A stretch of 64,000 nt of DNA from JADLHS01 sp049840435 (GTDB taxonomy: Bacteria > Verrucomicrobiota > Verrucomicrobiia > Limisphaerales > JADLHS01), in NCBI GenBank assembly GCA_049840435.1, contig JASGKY010000011.1, forward strand, positions 1 to 64,000, read 5' to 3'. A model generated the notes under the pieces. The model saw nothing but the letters and a program-made list of their open reading frames with translations. It searched no databases and was not told where the DNA came from. This document shows positions 1 to 10,008 of this stretch, piece after piece. The first letter of the stretch is position 1. Each line of letters starts with the position of its first letter. The translations under genes and the position numbers were made by a program.

Positions 1-1221
1 ATCGCCGCCGCACCGACGGCTGCACAGGCAGGCAATAGTTCCACACTCACCATCACAATTCCGCCGGGCTATAACAGCAGTCTCGCGGTAACTGTCACCG
101 TGAGTAGCGCGAGTTCGAGTGTGGTTTCCGTGGGCGGTGGGGCGACATCGAATGTCGTGTTTGCAGCCGGCGGTAGCAACGTGAAGACGATCACCGCGCA
201 ATTTGTCGGCGCAGGTTCTTCGGTCCTGAGCGTGGCGGGACAAAGTCCACTGGTCGGCAGCAGTGTGACGTTGCAAACACTCGCGACACCGAGCGTGACG
301 GAAACTTTCCGGGCCGCGAGTCTTACAGGTTTGAACAACGGTGATCTGGTGACGAGCTGGCTGGGTGACATCAACTCAACCGCCGCCAACGCGCTGACAG
401 TCGCTCCATTGTTCAAAGCCAACGCCACGCCCTCGGGAGGACCGGCGGTGCAATTCCTCGCAACCTCGAATGCGTTCCTCGCGGTTGACGCGTCGGTTGA
501 TCCATCCGCGACATTGACGAACTTCTCGGTCGTGGCGGTTTACAAAGCCACCGCCCCATCGAGCAATGGTTCGCTGAGTTGGTGGGACATGGCAGGCTTG
601 ATGGATGCTGAGGAAAATGGTTTCCCGGCGGACTGGGGGCTTGAAGTGGACGCGAACGGTTATGCCGTGTTCGGCACGGGCTCAGCGAATGGTCAGGTGT
701 CCGCGAGCGGCTACAACACTGTGGGCAGTGTGTTCCACGTCGTCGTGGCGAGCTATGATTCCATCAACGGCGTCTCGACCATCCAAGTGGATGATCAGGC
801 GGCGACGGTGCAGACGAATCTCGTCGGCTTGCCGCGTATTGCGGGGACTTTGCCGATTCGCATTGGCGCGAATCAATACGGCACGTTCTTTAACGGCGAA
901 ATCGCTGAGCTGCGCATCTACAACGGCGCGCTCTCTGCATCGCAAGCAACGGGCGTCATCAACACGCTGAAAGGAAATTATGGCCTGACGTTTACGAGTG
1001 ATCTTGGACCGTATTTGCTGCAAGTCGTAAACAGTGGTAGCGCGGTGCAAATCACCTGGCCGACGACGGCAACCGCCGCGGGCTTTGTCTTGGAAAGCTC
1101 GACGAATGTGAACAGCGGCTGGGCGACGTCCGGATTGTCAATCGGTACGAGCGGTACAAATAGCATCGTAACCGATTCCGTAACGAATGCGGCGCGGTTC
1201 TATCGGCTGCATCATCCGTAA
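1..1221 (+). CDS. Secreted LamG/concanavalin-like protein, 5' truncated by window edge
   Basis: The frame is open from base 1 to the TAA at 1219-1221 with no convincing start, so this is the C-terminal part of a longer gene. The first ~100 residues are Ser/Thr/Val/Gly-rich beta-strand linker of the kind seen in Ig-like or cadherin-like repeats. A LamG-type jelly-roll domain follows (about 430-990 bp); it contains GTLPIRIGANQYG and GEIAELRIYNGALS, the usual end of LamG_3 domains. The last ~70 residues form a C-terminal module (ITWP, FVLESSTNV, ending RFYRLHHP) that recurs on other secreted proteins here. It is probably a surface or secreted carbohydrate-binding protein or enzyme accessory. The catalytic part, if any, lies outside the window. 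Confidence 0.8.
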   Translation: MAAAPTAAQAGNSSTLTITIPPGYNSSLAVTVTVSSASSSVVSVGGGATSNVVFAAGGSNVKTITAQFVGAGSSVLSVAGQSPLVGSSVTLQTLATPSVTETFRAASLTGLNNGDLVTSWLGDINSTAANALTVAPLFKANATPSGGPAVQFLATSNAFLAVDASVDPSATLTNFSVVAVYKATAPSSNGSLSWWDMAGLMDAEENGFPADWGLEVDANGYAVFGTGSANGQVSASGYNTVGSVFHVVVASYDSINGVSTIQVDDQAATVQTNLVGLPRIAGTLPIRIGANQYGTFFNGEIAELRIYNGALSASQATGVINTLKGNYGLTFTSDLGPYLLQVVNSGSAVQITWPTTATAAGFVLESSTNVNSGWATSGLSIGTSGTNSIVTDSVTNAARFYRLHHP

Positions 1222-1258
1222 ACTGTTTGGTAAAACTTAAAAACGGGTTGGTGGGAAC

Positions 1259-1291
1259 GGCGGGAGATCAGGTTGAGGCTGATCTCCCGCC
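1259..1291 (+). terminator. Perfect 13-bp inverted repeat after the LamG gene
   Basis: Arms 1259-1271 and 1279-1291 are exactly complementary (GGCGGGAGATCAG and its complement) around a 7-base loop. It lies 38 bases after the upstream stop and 35 before the kinase start. There is no T-run after the stem, so it may be a factor-dependent terminator or a mobile hairpin rather than a classical intrinsic terminator. Confidence 0.55.
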
Positions 1292-1325
1292 TCTGCCATT
1301 GAAAACCGGTGCGGGCTTTTCATGA

Positions 1326-4300
1326 GTGAACGCCGGCTTTACCCTGAAACCTAGCTTGAACCCAGCGCGGCGCATATTGTTCGGAGTCATCACTGCCTTC
1401 TTTGCAGTGAATCTGCTTTGCCTAGCAGCGGAGCCGATGCGCTTGCCGTTGCAAAAACCGACGGTGCGTCGTTGGGTGAAGGAAGACGGTCTTCCGCCCG
1501 GGCCGGTCAGCGCCATCCTGCAAACCTCCGACGGCTATCTCTGGATCGGCACATCGAGTGGCTTGGTGCGGTTTGATTGCGTGCGGTTTCAACCGATGCC
1601 ATTGGCCGCCGAGAAAGCTGCTACTATTGGCGTGAATGCGTTGTGCGAGGATTCGCAGGGGCGACTGTGGGTTGGCACGCAGGAGCAGGGGGTGTTCTGT
1701 TTTGCCAACGGTGTGATGAAAAAATGGAATGCCGACGCCGCGCTCACAAACTTGAGCATTACCAGTATAGCAGAAGACAAAGACGGAAATCTTTGGGTTG
1801 GCGCAGCGGCGGGTTTGTTTTGTATCGGCAAAGACAAGGTGACGCACTTTGCCAAGACGAATGGTCTATCTGGCGATTTTGTTCTGAGTGTTCATGCGGC
1901 GCGGTCGGGTTCGGTGTGGGTTACGACGCCGGAGGGGATGTGCCAGTTCAAGTCCGGCACGTTCCAACCGTTGGAGTTTCAATCGGAAAGTCTCGGACGC
2001 AGTCCCGAACCCATCGGCGTGTACGAAGATTCCAAGGGCAATATTTGGGCCTTCGGCGACACGTATCTCGTAAACCTGCGCGACGGCAATCGGTTCAACT
2101 ATTTTCGCGGCGGCGACACGTCCTTGTTACGCATCTGGAGTTTGAGCGAAGGTCGCGATGGCCAGCTCTGGATCGGCACGAGCGGGCAAGGTTTATACGC
2201 TTTCAGCGGTGGAAGGTTTTTCCCCTTTAGTCTGCGCAGCAGCGGGCTGTCGAGTGATGTGCGCGCGGTCTATGAGGATCGCGCCGGTAATCTCTGGCTC
2301 GGCACGCATAGCGGGGAATTGCTTCGGTTGCATCTGGACAACAAACGCTTGCTCGATCAGGAAAATGGTTTGCCGCCGCGGTTAGCCAGCGCGGTGGCGA
2401 TTGCTGCTGATGGTGTTGTCTGGGCGGGCTACGAACAGGGTGGGATTTTTTCTGGGTCGCGAGATCGGTTTGAGCCCGTGCCGAATCGCAACGGTTTGGA
2501 TGCGCAGAATCTGGTCGCCAGTCTTTGTGTTGCGCCCGACGGCGCGGTGTGGGTTGGTACGCTGGGCATGGGGTTGTATCGACTCAAGGACCGGGTTGCG
2601 ACGCGTTACACGACGGCAACCGGTTTGAGCGACGACGCAGTGACAGCACTGGCTGTGGATGCGGAGGGCGCAATCTGGGCCGCAACTCGCGCTGGCTCGC
2701 TGCACCGCTTCTCGACGAATGCCTTGGAATCATTTGGAACGGCAGAGGGTTTAAAGCGTGGTGCAATCACGGCTTTGCTGTCGGGGCGCACTAATAGATT
2801 ATGGGTTGGCACAGAGCAGGGGGCTGTTTTGCGCCAGGATACGAACGGTTTTTACGATGCGCTGGCGGGCGGGCGAGCGTTGGCCGGACCGATCACGGCG
2901 CTCTGCGAGGATTTCAAGCAACGACTTTGGATCGGCACTGCCAACGGCGGGTTGCATTGCCTCGACGGAAGCGGGTTGAATTCGTGGGATGTTCAAAGTG
3001 GGTTGCCGGACAACCACGTTCTTGCGCTAACGACTGACGATGGCGGGAATGTGTGGCTGGAGACCAGTCGCGGTATTTATCGCATCACGCGGATTTCGAT
3101 CGAACAACTCAATCGCACCGCGCCGGCACCCCAACTGGTCTTGGAACACGACGCGTCAATGTTCTCCACGCCAACTCTGGGCTGGCCGCGCGTGGCCAAA
3201 GCTGCGAATGGCCATCTGTGGTTTGCCACGCCTCGCGGTCTCGCCGCGGTTGATCCACACATTGTGGACAACAAAGTGCAAAACCTGCGTGTGCTTATCG
3301 AAAGCGTCATTGTGAATGGGGCAGCTTTACCTGCCACGTTGCTAGCGTCAGCGGCAGGCGTTGTGGGAAGTATGAGCAATGCTATTCCACCCAAATCCCT
3401 GCGCTTGCCATCAAACCTGCAGTCTCTCGAATTTCAATTCACGGTGCTGGAGCTTAAATCCCCAGAGGCCGCGAGTTTTCAGCATCGACTTGTTGGTTAT
3501 GAAGCGGATTGGGTGGACAATGGCCGCGAGCGCGCGGTGCATTACGCGCAGCTTCCGTACGGCCGCTACGAATTTCAGGTGCGTGCCACCAATCCGGACG
3601 GAACTTGGAATCCGGCCTTTGCCCGGCTCGTGTTTGATTTCCCGGCGCCATTTTGGAAAACCAAGACGGCCCTTGTGCTGTTCAGCGTGGCGGTAGTTGG
3701 ATTATTGGTTGGCATCGTGCGGCTGGTTTCACATCGGCGGTTGCGTCGGCGGCTCGCTGTCTTGCAACAGCAACAAGCGATGGAGAAGGAGCGGATGCGG
3801 ATCGCGCAGGATTTGCACGATGATCTTGGTTCGAAGCTGGCGCGCATGTCTTTCCTCAGCGAGCTCGCGTTGCGCAAAGATCCTGCTGAACCCAATCTGG
3901 TTTCCATCTCTGAGAACTCCCGCAATCTGTTGCAAACGATGGATGAAATCGTCTGGGCGGTGAACCCGCACAATGACGCCTTGGAAAACCTGGTGGCCTA
4001 TCTCAGCCAATATGCCGAGGAGTATTTGCGCAAGACGACGGTGGACCTGGAGCTGGTGCTCACGGGTGAAATTTCTGAACTCCCGATTTCCGCTGAGGTG
4101 CGACACAACGTTTTCCTCGCGTTTGAAGAAGCGCTGGCCAATGCCCTTAAACATTCTGGTGCGACCAAGGTCCGGGTCGAAATCGGGTTTCACAATGCCA
4201 TTCTGAAAATTCTCGTTCACGACAACGGACGCGGATTTCAATCCACTTCCAGCGGCGAACGTCAAAACGACGCGGGTAAATCCGGCGGCAAGGACGGACT

Positions 4301-4424
4301 GGTGAACATGAGAAAACGCCTCGCAAGCATTGGCGGCGAATGTGAAATCAGTAGTTCGTCTGACGAAGGCACGCGCGTCGGCTTCACGTTGCCAATTCAT
4401 TCTCAAATCCCGAAACATTCATGA
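1326..4424 (+). CDS. Propeller-type sensor histidine kinase (reg_prop, Y_Y_Y, HisKA_3)
   Basis: Inner-membrane sensor kinase of 1032 residues. After a GTG start come a signal peptide (ILFGVITAFFAVNLLCLAAE) and about a dozen blade repeats of the two-component-regulator propeller type (for example GYLWIGTSSGLVRF and GNLWLGTHSGELLRL). A Y_Y_Y-like beta domain (FQHRLVGYEADWVDNG) precedes a single membrane helix near residues 780-800 (LVLFSVAVVGLLVGIV). The cytoplasmic part has a HisKA_3 box, RIAQDLHDDLGSK, with the phospho-acceptor His at residue 831, then a HATPase domain with the N box (EEALANALKHS) and G box (DNGRGF). The stop overlaps the start of the response regulator (ATGA), so the pair is translationally coupled. 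Family members sense polysaccharide breakdown products. The adjacent GH2 and GH127 genes suggest it controls them; the ligand is unknown. Confidence 0.93.
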   Translation: MNAGFTLKPSLNPARRILFGVITAFFAVNLLCLAAEPMRLPLQKPTVRRWVKEDGLPPGPVSAILQTSDGYLWIGTSSGLVRFDCVRFQPMPLAAEKAATIGVNALCEDSQGRLWVGTQEQGVFCFANGVMKKWNADAALTNLSITSIAEDKDGNLWVGAAAGLFCIGKDKVTHFAKTNGLSGDFVLSVHAARSGSVWVTTPEGMCQFKSGTFQPLEFQSESLGRSPEPIGVYEDSKGNIWAFGDTYLVNLRDGNRFNYFRGGDTSLLRIWSLSEGRDGQLWIGTSGQGLYAFSGGRFFPFSLRSSGLSSDVRAVYEDRAGNLWLGTHSGELLRLHLDNKRLLDQENGLPPRLASAVAIAADGVVWAGYEQGGIFSGSRDRFEPVPNRNGLDAQNLVASLCVAPDGAVWVGTLGMGLYRLKDRVATRYTTATGLSDDAVTALAVDAEGAIWAATRAGSLHRFSTNALESFGTAEGLKRGAITALLSGRTNRLWVGTEQGAVLRQDTNGFYDALAGGRALAGPITALCEDFKQRLWIGTANGGLHCLDGSGLNSWDVQSGLPDNHVLALTTDDGGNVWLETSRGIYRITRISIEQLNRTAPAPQLVLEHDASMFSTPTLGWPRVAKAANGHLWFATPRGLAAVDPHIVDNKVQNLRVLIESVIVNGAALPATLLASAAGVVGSMSNAIPPKSLRLPSNLQSLEFQFTVLELKSPEAASFQHRLVGYEADWVDNGRERAVHYAQLPYGRYEFQVRATNPDGTWNPAFARLVFDFPAPFWKTKTALVLFSVAVVGLLVGIVRLVSHRRLRRRLAVLQQQQAMEKERMRIAQDLHDDLGSKLARMSFLSELALRKDPAEPNLVSISENSRNLLQTMDEIVWAVNPHNDALENLVAYLSQYAEEYLRKTTVDLELVLTGEISELPISAEVRHNVFLAFEEALANALKHSGATKVRVEIGFHNAILKILVHDNGRGFQSTSSGERQNDAGKSGGKDGLVNMRKRLASIGGECEISSSSDEGTRVGFTLPIHSQIPKHS

Positions 4425-5050
4425 GTAAGGCCATTCAAATTTCCATCGTAGACGATGAAAGCGAGTTGCGTGACAAGATCGCGGAATACGTCGGCACAAC
4501 ACCAGGGTTTCGGTGCGTCAGCAGTTACGCCAGCGCGGAAGAGGCTCTGTTTGGCCTGCCCAAAGACAAGCCGGATGTGGTCTTGATGGACATCAACCTC
4601 GGCGGCATGAGTGGCATCGAGTGTGTGCGCCAGCTTAAGCCGCGCTTGCCTGACACGCAGGTGGTGATGCTGACGGTGTTCGAGGATTCCAAAAAGATTT
4701 TCAACGCGTTGACGGCAGGCGCAAGCGGCTATCTGTTGAAGCGTGCTGACCCCGCAAAATTGATTGAGGCGATTCGTGAAGCCAAGGAGGGCGGCTCACC
4801 AATGTCGGCATCCATTGCACGCAAGGTCGTGCAATTGCTCCAACGCATTCCCAAACCCAGCGTGGATGTGCCCGATCTTTCTGAGCGTGAACAGCAAGTG
4901 CTCGATGGTTTAGCAGCAGGCCAGGCTTACAAGCAGATTGCTGATCAACTCAACGTGAGCGTACACACGGTGCGCAGCTATATCCGGCGCATCTACGAGA
5001 AACTGCATGTAAAGACCCGCACTGAAGCCGTGGCCAAATATCTCCGGTGA
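4421..5050 (+). CDS. NarL/LuxR-family response regulator
   Basis: A 209-residue regulator with an N-terminal receiver domain: acidic pocket DD at residues 11-12, phospho-acceptor Asp57 in VVLMDINL, and the T/K positions in MLTVFED and YLLKRAD. A C-terminal LuxR-type HTH follows (LSEREQQVLDGLAAG to SVHTVRSYIRRIYEKL). It overlaps the kinase by four bases at its start, and its TGA overlaps the GTG/ATG start of the GH2 gene, giving a kinase-regulator-hydrolase operon. It is the likely transcriptional output of the upstream kinase. It closely resembles the second NarL-type regulator of this window (11540-12241), including the IRRIYEKLHV recognition-helix end. Confidence 0.95.
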   Translation: MSKAIQISIVDDESELRDKIAEYVGTTPGFRCVSSYASAEEALFGLPKDKPDVVLMDINLGGMSGIECVRQLKPRLPDTQVVMLTVFEDSKKIFNALTAGASGYLLKRADPAKLIEAIREAKEGGSPMSASIARKVVQLLQRIPKPSVDVPDLSEREQQVLDGLAAGQAYKQIADQLNVSVHTVRSYIRRIYEKLHVKTRTEAVAKYLR

Positions 5051-7305
5051 TGAATGGCGTGACGCGAAAACTCTTTTTGATTTGCATCTCTGTGCAAGTG
5101 GTTGCCGTTGCGATGTCCCGTGCCTCCGAAGCAGCTGGCTGGCGTCCGATGAAAGCGCCGTTGATGACTCGTTGGGCGGCAGAAGTGAGTCCGACGAATA
5201 CGCTGCCAGAATATCCACGGCCTCAATTGGTCCGGGCTGATTGGTTGAATTTGAATGGCCTTTGGGATTTTGCCATCACCGCTAGCAACGCTGTGTACGC
5301 CACGGCGTACGAAGGAAAAATCCTTGTTCCGTTTCCGATTGAGTCAGCCTTGTCTGGAGTGAAACGTGAATTAAGGGAGGACGAGAGACTTTGGTATCGC
5401 CGGTTTTTCAGAGTGCCGCGAGGGTGGAGTGGACGACAAACCCGGCTGCACTTCGGTGCAGTGGATTGGGAGGCGCATGTTTTTGTGAACGGTCGCCAAG
5501 TGGGGCGACATCGTGGTGGCTACGATGGATTCACATTTGATGTCACTGGGTTTCTAAAACAAGACGAGGAAAACGAACTTGTCGTTGCCGTGACCAATCC
5601 CATTGAAGCAGATCGAGCGCGAGGTAAGCAATCACGACGACCGCAGGGTATTTTCTACACACCCAGCTCTGGCATCTGGCAGACGGTCTGGCTCGAACCT
5701 GTGCCCGAAGGCGGTATCGAAGAGTTGAAGCTGACGCCTAACGTTTCGGAGAAAGCACTCAAGATTCGCGTTGCTTCAGCTGCCGCCGGACTTGAGTTGC
5801 GTGTTGAGGCAGTAGCGACAACCAAAACTGGCGAAATCACTGGGAGAAGTTCAGGTGTGGCGAATACGGATTTCAGTGTTCCGATCAACAACCCGCACTT
5901 CTGGTCGCCGGACGATCCGTTTCTCTACGATTTGGAAATCCGCTTGATGGACGGCGAGCGTATCGTAGATCGGGTGAGCAGTTATTTCGGCATGCGCGAG
6001 GTGAAGCTCAAGGTGGATGAAAACGAGCTGACGCGCATCGCTGTGAATGATCGCTTTGTCTTCCAGATTGGCGCACTTGATCAAGGCTTCTGGCCGGATG
6101 GCATCTATACTGCGCCGACCGATGCCGCGTTGCGGTCGGATTTGGATTTTTTAAAGAAGTCAGGTTTCAATCTCGTGCGCAAGCATGTGAAGGTCGAGCC
6201 CGAGCGCTGGTATTACTGGTGCGATCGAATCGGCTTGCTGGTCTGGCAGGATATGCCCAGCGGCAACAACAATACGCCGGCGGCGTGCGCGCAATTCGAG
6301 GCGGAACTGCAACGGATGATCGCGGGACGATTCAATCATCCCAGCGTGATCATGTGGGTGTTGTTCAACGAAGGCTGGGGCCAATACGACACCGAACGGC
6401 TGACGGCGTTGGTCAAATCGCTCGACCCTTCGCGCTTGGTCAACAACGCCAGCGGCTGGACTGACAAACATGTCGGTGACGTGGTGGATGTTCACAGCTA
6501 TCCAAGCCCCGAAGCTACGCGACCGGAAGCGGGTCGTGCCTCAGTCCTCGGAGAGTTCGGTGGATTGGGCCTAGTCCTTGAGGGGCATCGTTGGGCGACC
6601 AATACCTGGAGTTATCAGATGCTGGTAAGTCTTCCCTCGTGGCAGTCGTGGTATTCGCTGTTCGTGCAGCGCATCTGGGAACAGCGCGAAACTCATGGCC
6701 TCAGTGCCGCCGTTTACACCCAGACGACCGATGTGGAAACTGAATGCAACGGCTTGCTCACCTATGACCGGGCGGTTTCCAAGTTAGATCCCGCTGCGCT
6801 GGCAGCCATCAATGACGGCTCTGCACGCGTCGGTCGTAAGACGACCATTCTTCCAACCGCGCAAACGCATCCGACCGTCTGGGATTACACGACCAACACG
6901 CCCGCGCAAGACTGGCATCTGCCTAGCTTTGACGCTTCAACCTGGAGCCGGGGTGTGGCTGGTTTCGGCACGAAGGAAACACGTAATTCCATCGTTGGCA
7001 CGCCTTGGACGGCTGCGGACATCTGGTTGCGGAACGAGTTCGTGCTGGGTTCGTTTGATCCAAAGGCGATCCGACTGCGCGTGCATCACGACGAAAATGT
7101 TGATGTTTATCTCAACGGCGTGCTAGCGCTGCAGCTCGATAATTTCAGCATCGGCTACGACGACTATCAAATCAGTCCCGCCGCCGCTGCTAGTTTGCAT
7201 CGCGGCGTCAATACCATCGCGGTGCATTGTCATCAGACGTCAGGCGGACAGTTCGTTGATGTCGGCATTGATATGGTTCAAAGCCGACGGGGTCAGTCCG
7301 ACTAG
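5047..7305 (+). CDS. Glycoside hydrolase family 2 protein (beta-galactosidase/glucuronidase type)
   Basis: A 752-residue secreted GH2 enzyme with an N-terminal hydrophobic signal (LFLICISVQVVAVAMS). The GH2 sugar-binding jelly roll (LNLNGLWDFAI to HRGGYDGFTFDVT), the Ig-like sandwich and the TIM barrel follow in order. The acid/base Glu442 lies in MWVLFNEGWGQ and the predicted nucleophile Glu503 in SVLGEFGG. The C-terminal ~130 residues (DWHLPSFDASTW to HHDENVDVYLNGV) form an extra beta-sandwich, probably carbohydrate-binding, not present in minimal GH2 enzymes. The start is GTG at 5047 or ATG at 5050; both overlap the regulator stop, so it is cotranscribed with the two-component system. Substrate specificity within GH2 cannot be read from sequence alone. 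Confidence 0.92.
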   Translation: MMNGVTRKLFLICISVQVVAVAMSRASEAAGWRPMKAPLMTRWAAEVSPTNTLPEYPRPQLVRADWLNLNGLWDFAITASNAVYATAYEGKILVPFPIESALSGVKRELREDERLWYRRFFRVPRGWSGRQTRLHFGAVDWEAHVFVNGRQVGRHRGGYDGFTFDVTGFLKQDEENELVVAVTNPIEADRARGKQSRRPQGIFYTPSSGIWQTVWLEPVPEGGIEELKLTPNVSEKALKIRVASAAAGLELRVEAVATTKTGEITGRSSGVANTDFSVPINNPHFWSPDDPFLYDLEIRLMDGERIVDRVSSYFGMREVKLKVDENELTRIAVNDRFVFQIGALDQGFWPDGIYTAPTDAALRSDLDFLKKSGFNLVRKHVKVEPERWYYWCDRIGLLVWQDMPSGNNNTPAACAQFEAELQRMIAGRFNHPSVIMWVLFNEGWGQYDTERLTALVKSLDPSRLVNNASGWTDKHVGDVVDVHSYPSPEATRPEAGRASVLGEFGGLGLVLEGHRWATNTWSYQMLVSLPSWQSWYSLFVQRIWEQRETHGLSAAVYTQTTDVETECNGLLTYDRAVSKLDPAALAAINDGSARVGRKTTILPTAQTHPTVWDYTTNTPAQDWHLPSFDASTWSRGVAGFGTKETRNSIVGTPWTAADIWLRNEFVLGSFDPKAIRLRVHHDENVDVYLNGVLALQLDNFSIGYDDYQISPAAAASLHRGVNTIAVHCHQTSGGQFVDVGIDMVQSRRGQSD

Positions 7306-7382
7306 ATTTCTGACGCTCCGCGTTGGGTGAATAAAAAGCAGATGCAGACTTAACCACTCCACTGGCCACAAAGAGTATCCGC

Positions 7383-9848
7383 ATGAAACGACTTCTATCA
7401 ATTTTAGGCTTCGGACTTGTCTTCAACGCCATGGGGGTAATCGATGCGGCTGAAGCGCCAATTCTCACGCCGCATCCAGCAACACGAAAGGCAGAGTTTT
7501 TTCCGCTAGCGGATGTCCGGTTGCTGAATGGCCCGCTGCAACGCCAACAGGAACTCAATCGCCAGTATCTGCTGCGGCTCGATCCCGACCGGTTGTTGAG
7601 TTGGTTCCGGCGCGAGGCTGGGTTGGAGCCGAAAGCGCCACCCTATCGCGGCTGGGAGTCCGAAGGCCGTGCTTTGCCCGGGCACATTCTGGGTTTTTAT
7701 ATGAGCGGGGCGGCCATGACCGTGCAAGCGACAGGCGATGAAATCTTGCGGCAGCGATTGAACTATATCGTGACGCAGCTCGCAGAAGTGCAGGTGGCCA
7801 ATCGCTCCGGCTATATGTTGGCCGTGAAGAATGGCAAAGAGGTGTTTGCCGAGATTGCGGCGGGCCGGATCGAAATTGATGGTTTGCCGTGGAATGGCTA
7901 TCAGATCAACGGGCACTTCGAGCCGACCTACACCATGAACAAGCTGATGCTCGGGTTGGTGACGATCTATGAGGCGACTGGTAACGAGCAGGCCAAGCAA
8001 GTTTTCCTGAAATTGGCGGATTGGTTCGGCGCAGAGATCATCAACAAGCTCGACGACCGGCAGGTCCAGACGCTCATGCAATGTGAGCACGGCTCGTTGC
8101 ATGAATCCTACGCCGACGCGTATCGGCTGAGCGGCAATGGCAACTACCTCGCTTGGGCGCGACGGATTTGTCACGAGCGGATGCTCACGCCGCTGGCGGG
8201 CAATGATCGCGATTTTATCACGCATTTCCATGCGAATTCCAACATCCCTAAATACACCGGCTTCGAAAGCATCTATCAGCTCACGGGCGAGTCCCGTTTG
8301 CATGCGGCAGCAGTGAACTTTTGGGATGAAGTCGTGGAGCGCCGCAGTTGGGTGATCGGTGGAAACAGTGCAAATGAACACTTCTTCGATCCCACAGAAT
8401 TCACCTCTGTCCTCAATGCGCCAGCCGGCCCGGAATCCTGCAATTCGGTGAACATGCTCCGGCTGACGGAAGCATTGTTCCAAGTCGAGCCGACCCCCAA
8501 GCGCGTGGATTACTACGAGCGCGCGCTGTTCAATCACATCCTCGCTTCCCACGATCCCGAGCGAGCGATGACTAGTTACTACACCACAATGCGTCCCGGT
8601 GGTTACCGCGTCTATTCGGACGAGTTTGATTCCATGTGGTGCTGCACTGGCACTGGATTGGAAGTGCCCGGCAAATATGCCCGGATGATTTTCACTCACG
8701 CCCCGGACAACACCGCGTTGGACGTGAACTTGTTTGTCAGCGCGCAACTCGAATGGAAAGAGCACCAAGTGAGTGTCCGGCAGACAACAGGTTTCCCTGA
8801 TGAACCAGCAACGGCGCTGACATTTCAATGCCAGTTGCCCGAAACACGGTTCAAGTTGCGACTGCGTCATCCAGCGTGGGTGGCGGAAGGTCAATTGAAG
8901 ATCACCGTGAATGGTAAACCCGTGCCCATAACTTCCAGACCCGAGAGCTACGCTGAGATTGACCGCTCTTGGCGCAGTGGCGATGTCGTGCGTATAGAAT
9001 TACCCATGCGATTAAGTGCGGAGACGCTACCGGGCGATGACCATTATGTGGCATTGTTGTACGGACCGATTGTCCTTTCCGGAGCGCTTGGGAGAGGTGG
9101 GCTGACCAAGGAAGATTTCTGGCAAATCCGAACGACCATCCCGACCAAGTGGCAAGTCGAGAGCGCCACTCCAGTGTTTGTTGCAAGTAACACTGCTGAG
9201 GTGGTTAATCAGATTCGTCCAGTGTCTGGAAAACCGCTGTGTTTTGACACGGGTGATCTGGTGGCCGAGAAAAAGGTCAATCTGATTCCGTTTTACGAAA
9301 ATCATTTTCAACGCTATGCGATCTATTGGAAGCGCTGCTCTCCAAGTGAATGGCTGGTATTGCAGAAGGAGAACGCCGCTGCGGAGCAGGCTGTTGCCGA
9401 CCTGGAAAAACGCACTGTGGACCGGGTGCTCATCGGCAATGACGCATCTGAAAAGGCCCATGCGTTCGCCGGAGAAAAAACCCTGTCAGGCTCGGGAGCT
9501 TATGAGCATGAGTCGGCACTGCAATGGCGCGACGCTCGCGACGGCGGGTGGTTTAGCTACAAGCTGAAGCTGGCGGAGCAAGTAGAGCCGCAAGCTTTGC
9601 GCTGCACCTATTGGGGCCGCGAACGCGGGAATCGCACCTTCGACGTGCTTGCCAACGGGCAACTGTTGGAAACCCGCTCATTGAAGGATACGGGAAAAGA
9701 CGACTTTATTCATGCCGATATTTTGCTCCCTGAAGCGCTTGTTCGTACCAACTCGCACGTGACCGTAAGATTCCAGTCCCACGCGGGGAATTCCGCTGGT
9801 GGAATATTCGATTTGCGCGTTGTTACTCGCAGTCCTGCCAGTCTGTAG
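7383..9848 (+). CDS. GH127-family beta-L-arabinofuranosidase (DUF1680)
   Basis: An 821-residue secreted enzyme with signal peptide LLSILGFGLVFNAMGVIDA. The (alpha/alpha)6-barrel starts with FPLADVRLLNGPLQRQQELN, the usual opening of DUF1680/GH127 proteins. The Zn-thiolate catalytic set of this family can be placed: Glu351 and Cys353 in PESCNSVNM, and the adjacent pair Cys420-Cys421 in MWCCTGTG. In characterised GH127 enzymes the first of such a pair is the nucleophile. After the barrel come the beta-sandwich domains and a C-terminal ~130-residue DUF6805-like module (GGWFSYKLKL to FDLRVV). It lies 77 bases after the GH2 gene on the same strand. Expected activity is release of beta-L-arabinofuranose from arabinan or hydroxyproline-linked arabino-oligosaccharides. 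Confidence 0.92.
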   Translation: MKRLLSILGFGLVFNAMGVIDAAEAPILTPHPATRKAEFFPLADVRLLNGPLQRQQELNRQYLLRLDPDRLLSWFRREAGLEPKAPPYRGWESEGRALPGHILGFYMSGAAMTVQATGDEILRQRLNYIVTQLAEVQVANRSGYMLAVKNGKEVFAEIAAGRIEIDGLPWNGYQINGHFEPTYTMNKLMLGLVTIYEATGNEQAKQVFLKLADWFGAEIINKLDDRQVQTLMQCEHGSLHESYADAYRLSGNGNYLAWARRICHERMLTPLAGNDRDFITHFHANSNIPKYTGFESIYQLTGESRLHAAAVNFWDEVVERRSWVIGGNSANEHFFDPTEFTSVLNAPAGPESCNSVNMLRLTEALFQVEPTPKRVDYYERALFNHILASHDPERAMTSYYTTMRPGGYRVYSDEFDSMWCCTGTGLEVPGKYARMIFTHAPDNTALDVNLFVSAQLEWKEHQVSVRQTTGFPDEPATALTFQCQLPETRFKLRLRHPAWVAEGQLKITVNGKPVPITSRPESYAEIDRSWRSGDVVRIELPMRLSAETLPGDDHYVALLYGPIVLSGALGRGGLTKEDFWQIRTTIPTKWQVESATPVFVASNTAEVVNQIRPVSGKPLCFDTGDLVAEKKVNLIPFYENHFQRYAIYWKRCSPSEWLVLQKENAAAEQAVADLEKRTVDRVLIGNDASEKAHAFAGEKTLSGSGAYEHESALQWRDARDGGWFSYKLKLAEQVEPQALRCTYWGRERGNRTFDVLANGQLLETRSLKDTGKDDFIHADILLPEALVRTNSHVTVRFQSHAGNSAGGIFDLRVVTRSPASL

Positions 9849-10008
9849 TGACTGTTTCATAATCGACGAGGCCGGTCTTGATGGCCGCGGTTTGTTTATT
9901 ACCTCGCCAGATGACTATCTCAAGCGATCTGAATGCGACGGATAGGAAAGCCAAAGAACTGGTGCGCTAAATGATTGGACCGCTCTTTGTTCCGCGGTAG
10001 AATCCGGC

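Noticed and set aside
7506..8894. 462-codon minus-strand frame opposite the GH127 gene
   Set aside because: Shadow of the GC-rich GH127 coding frame; the plus-strand product has full catalytic motifs and a signal peptide.
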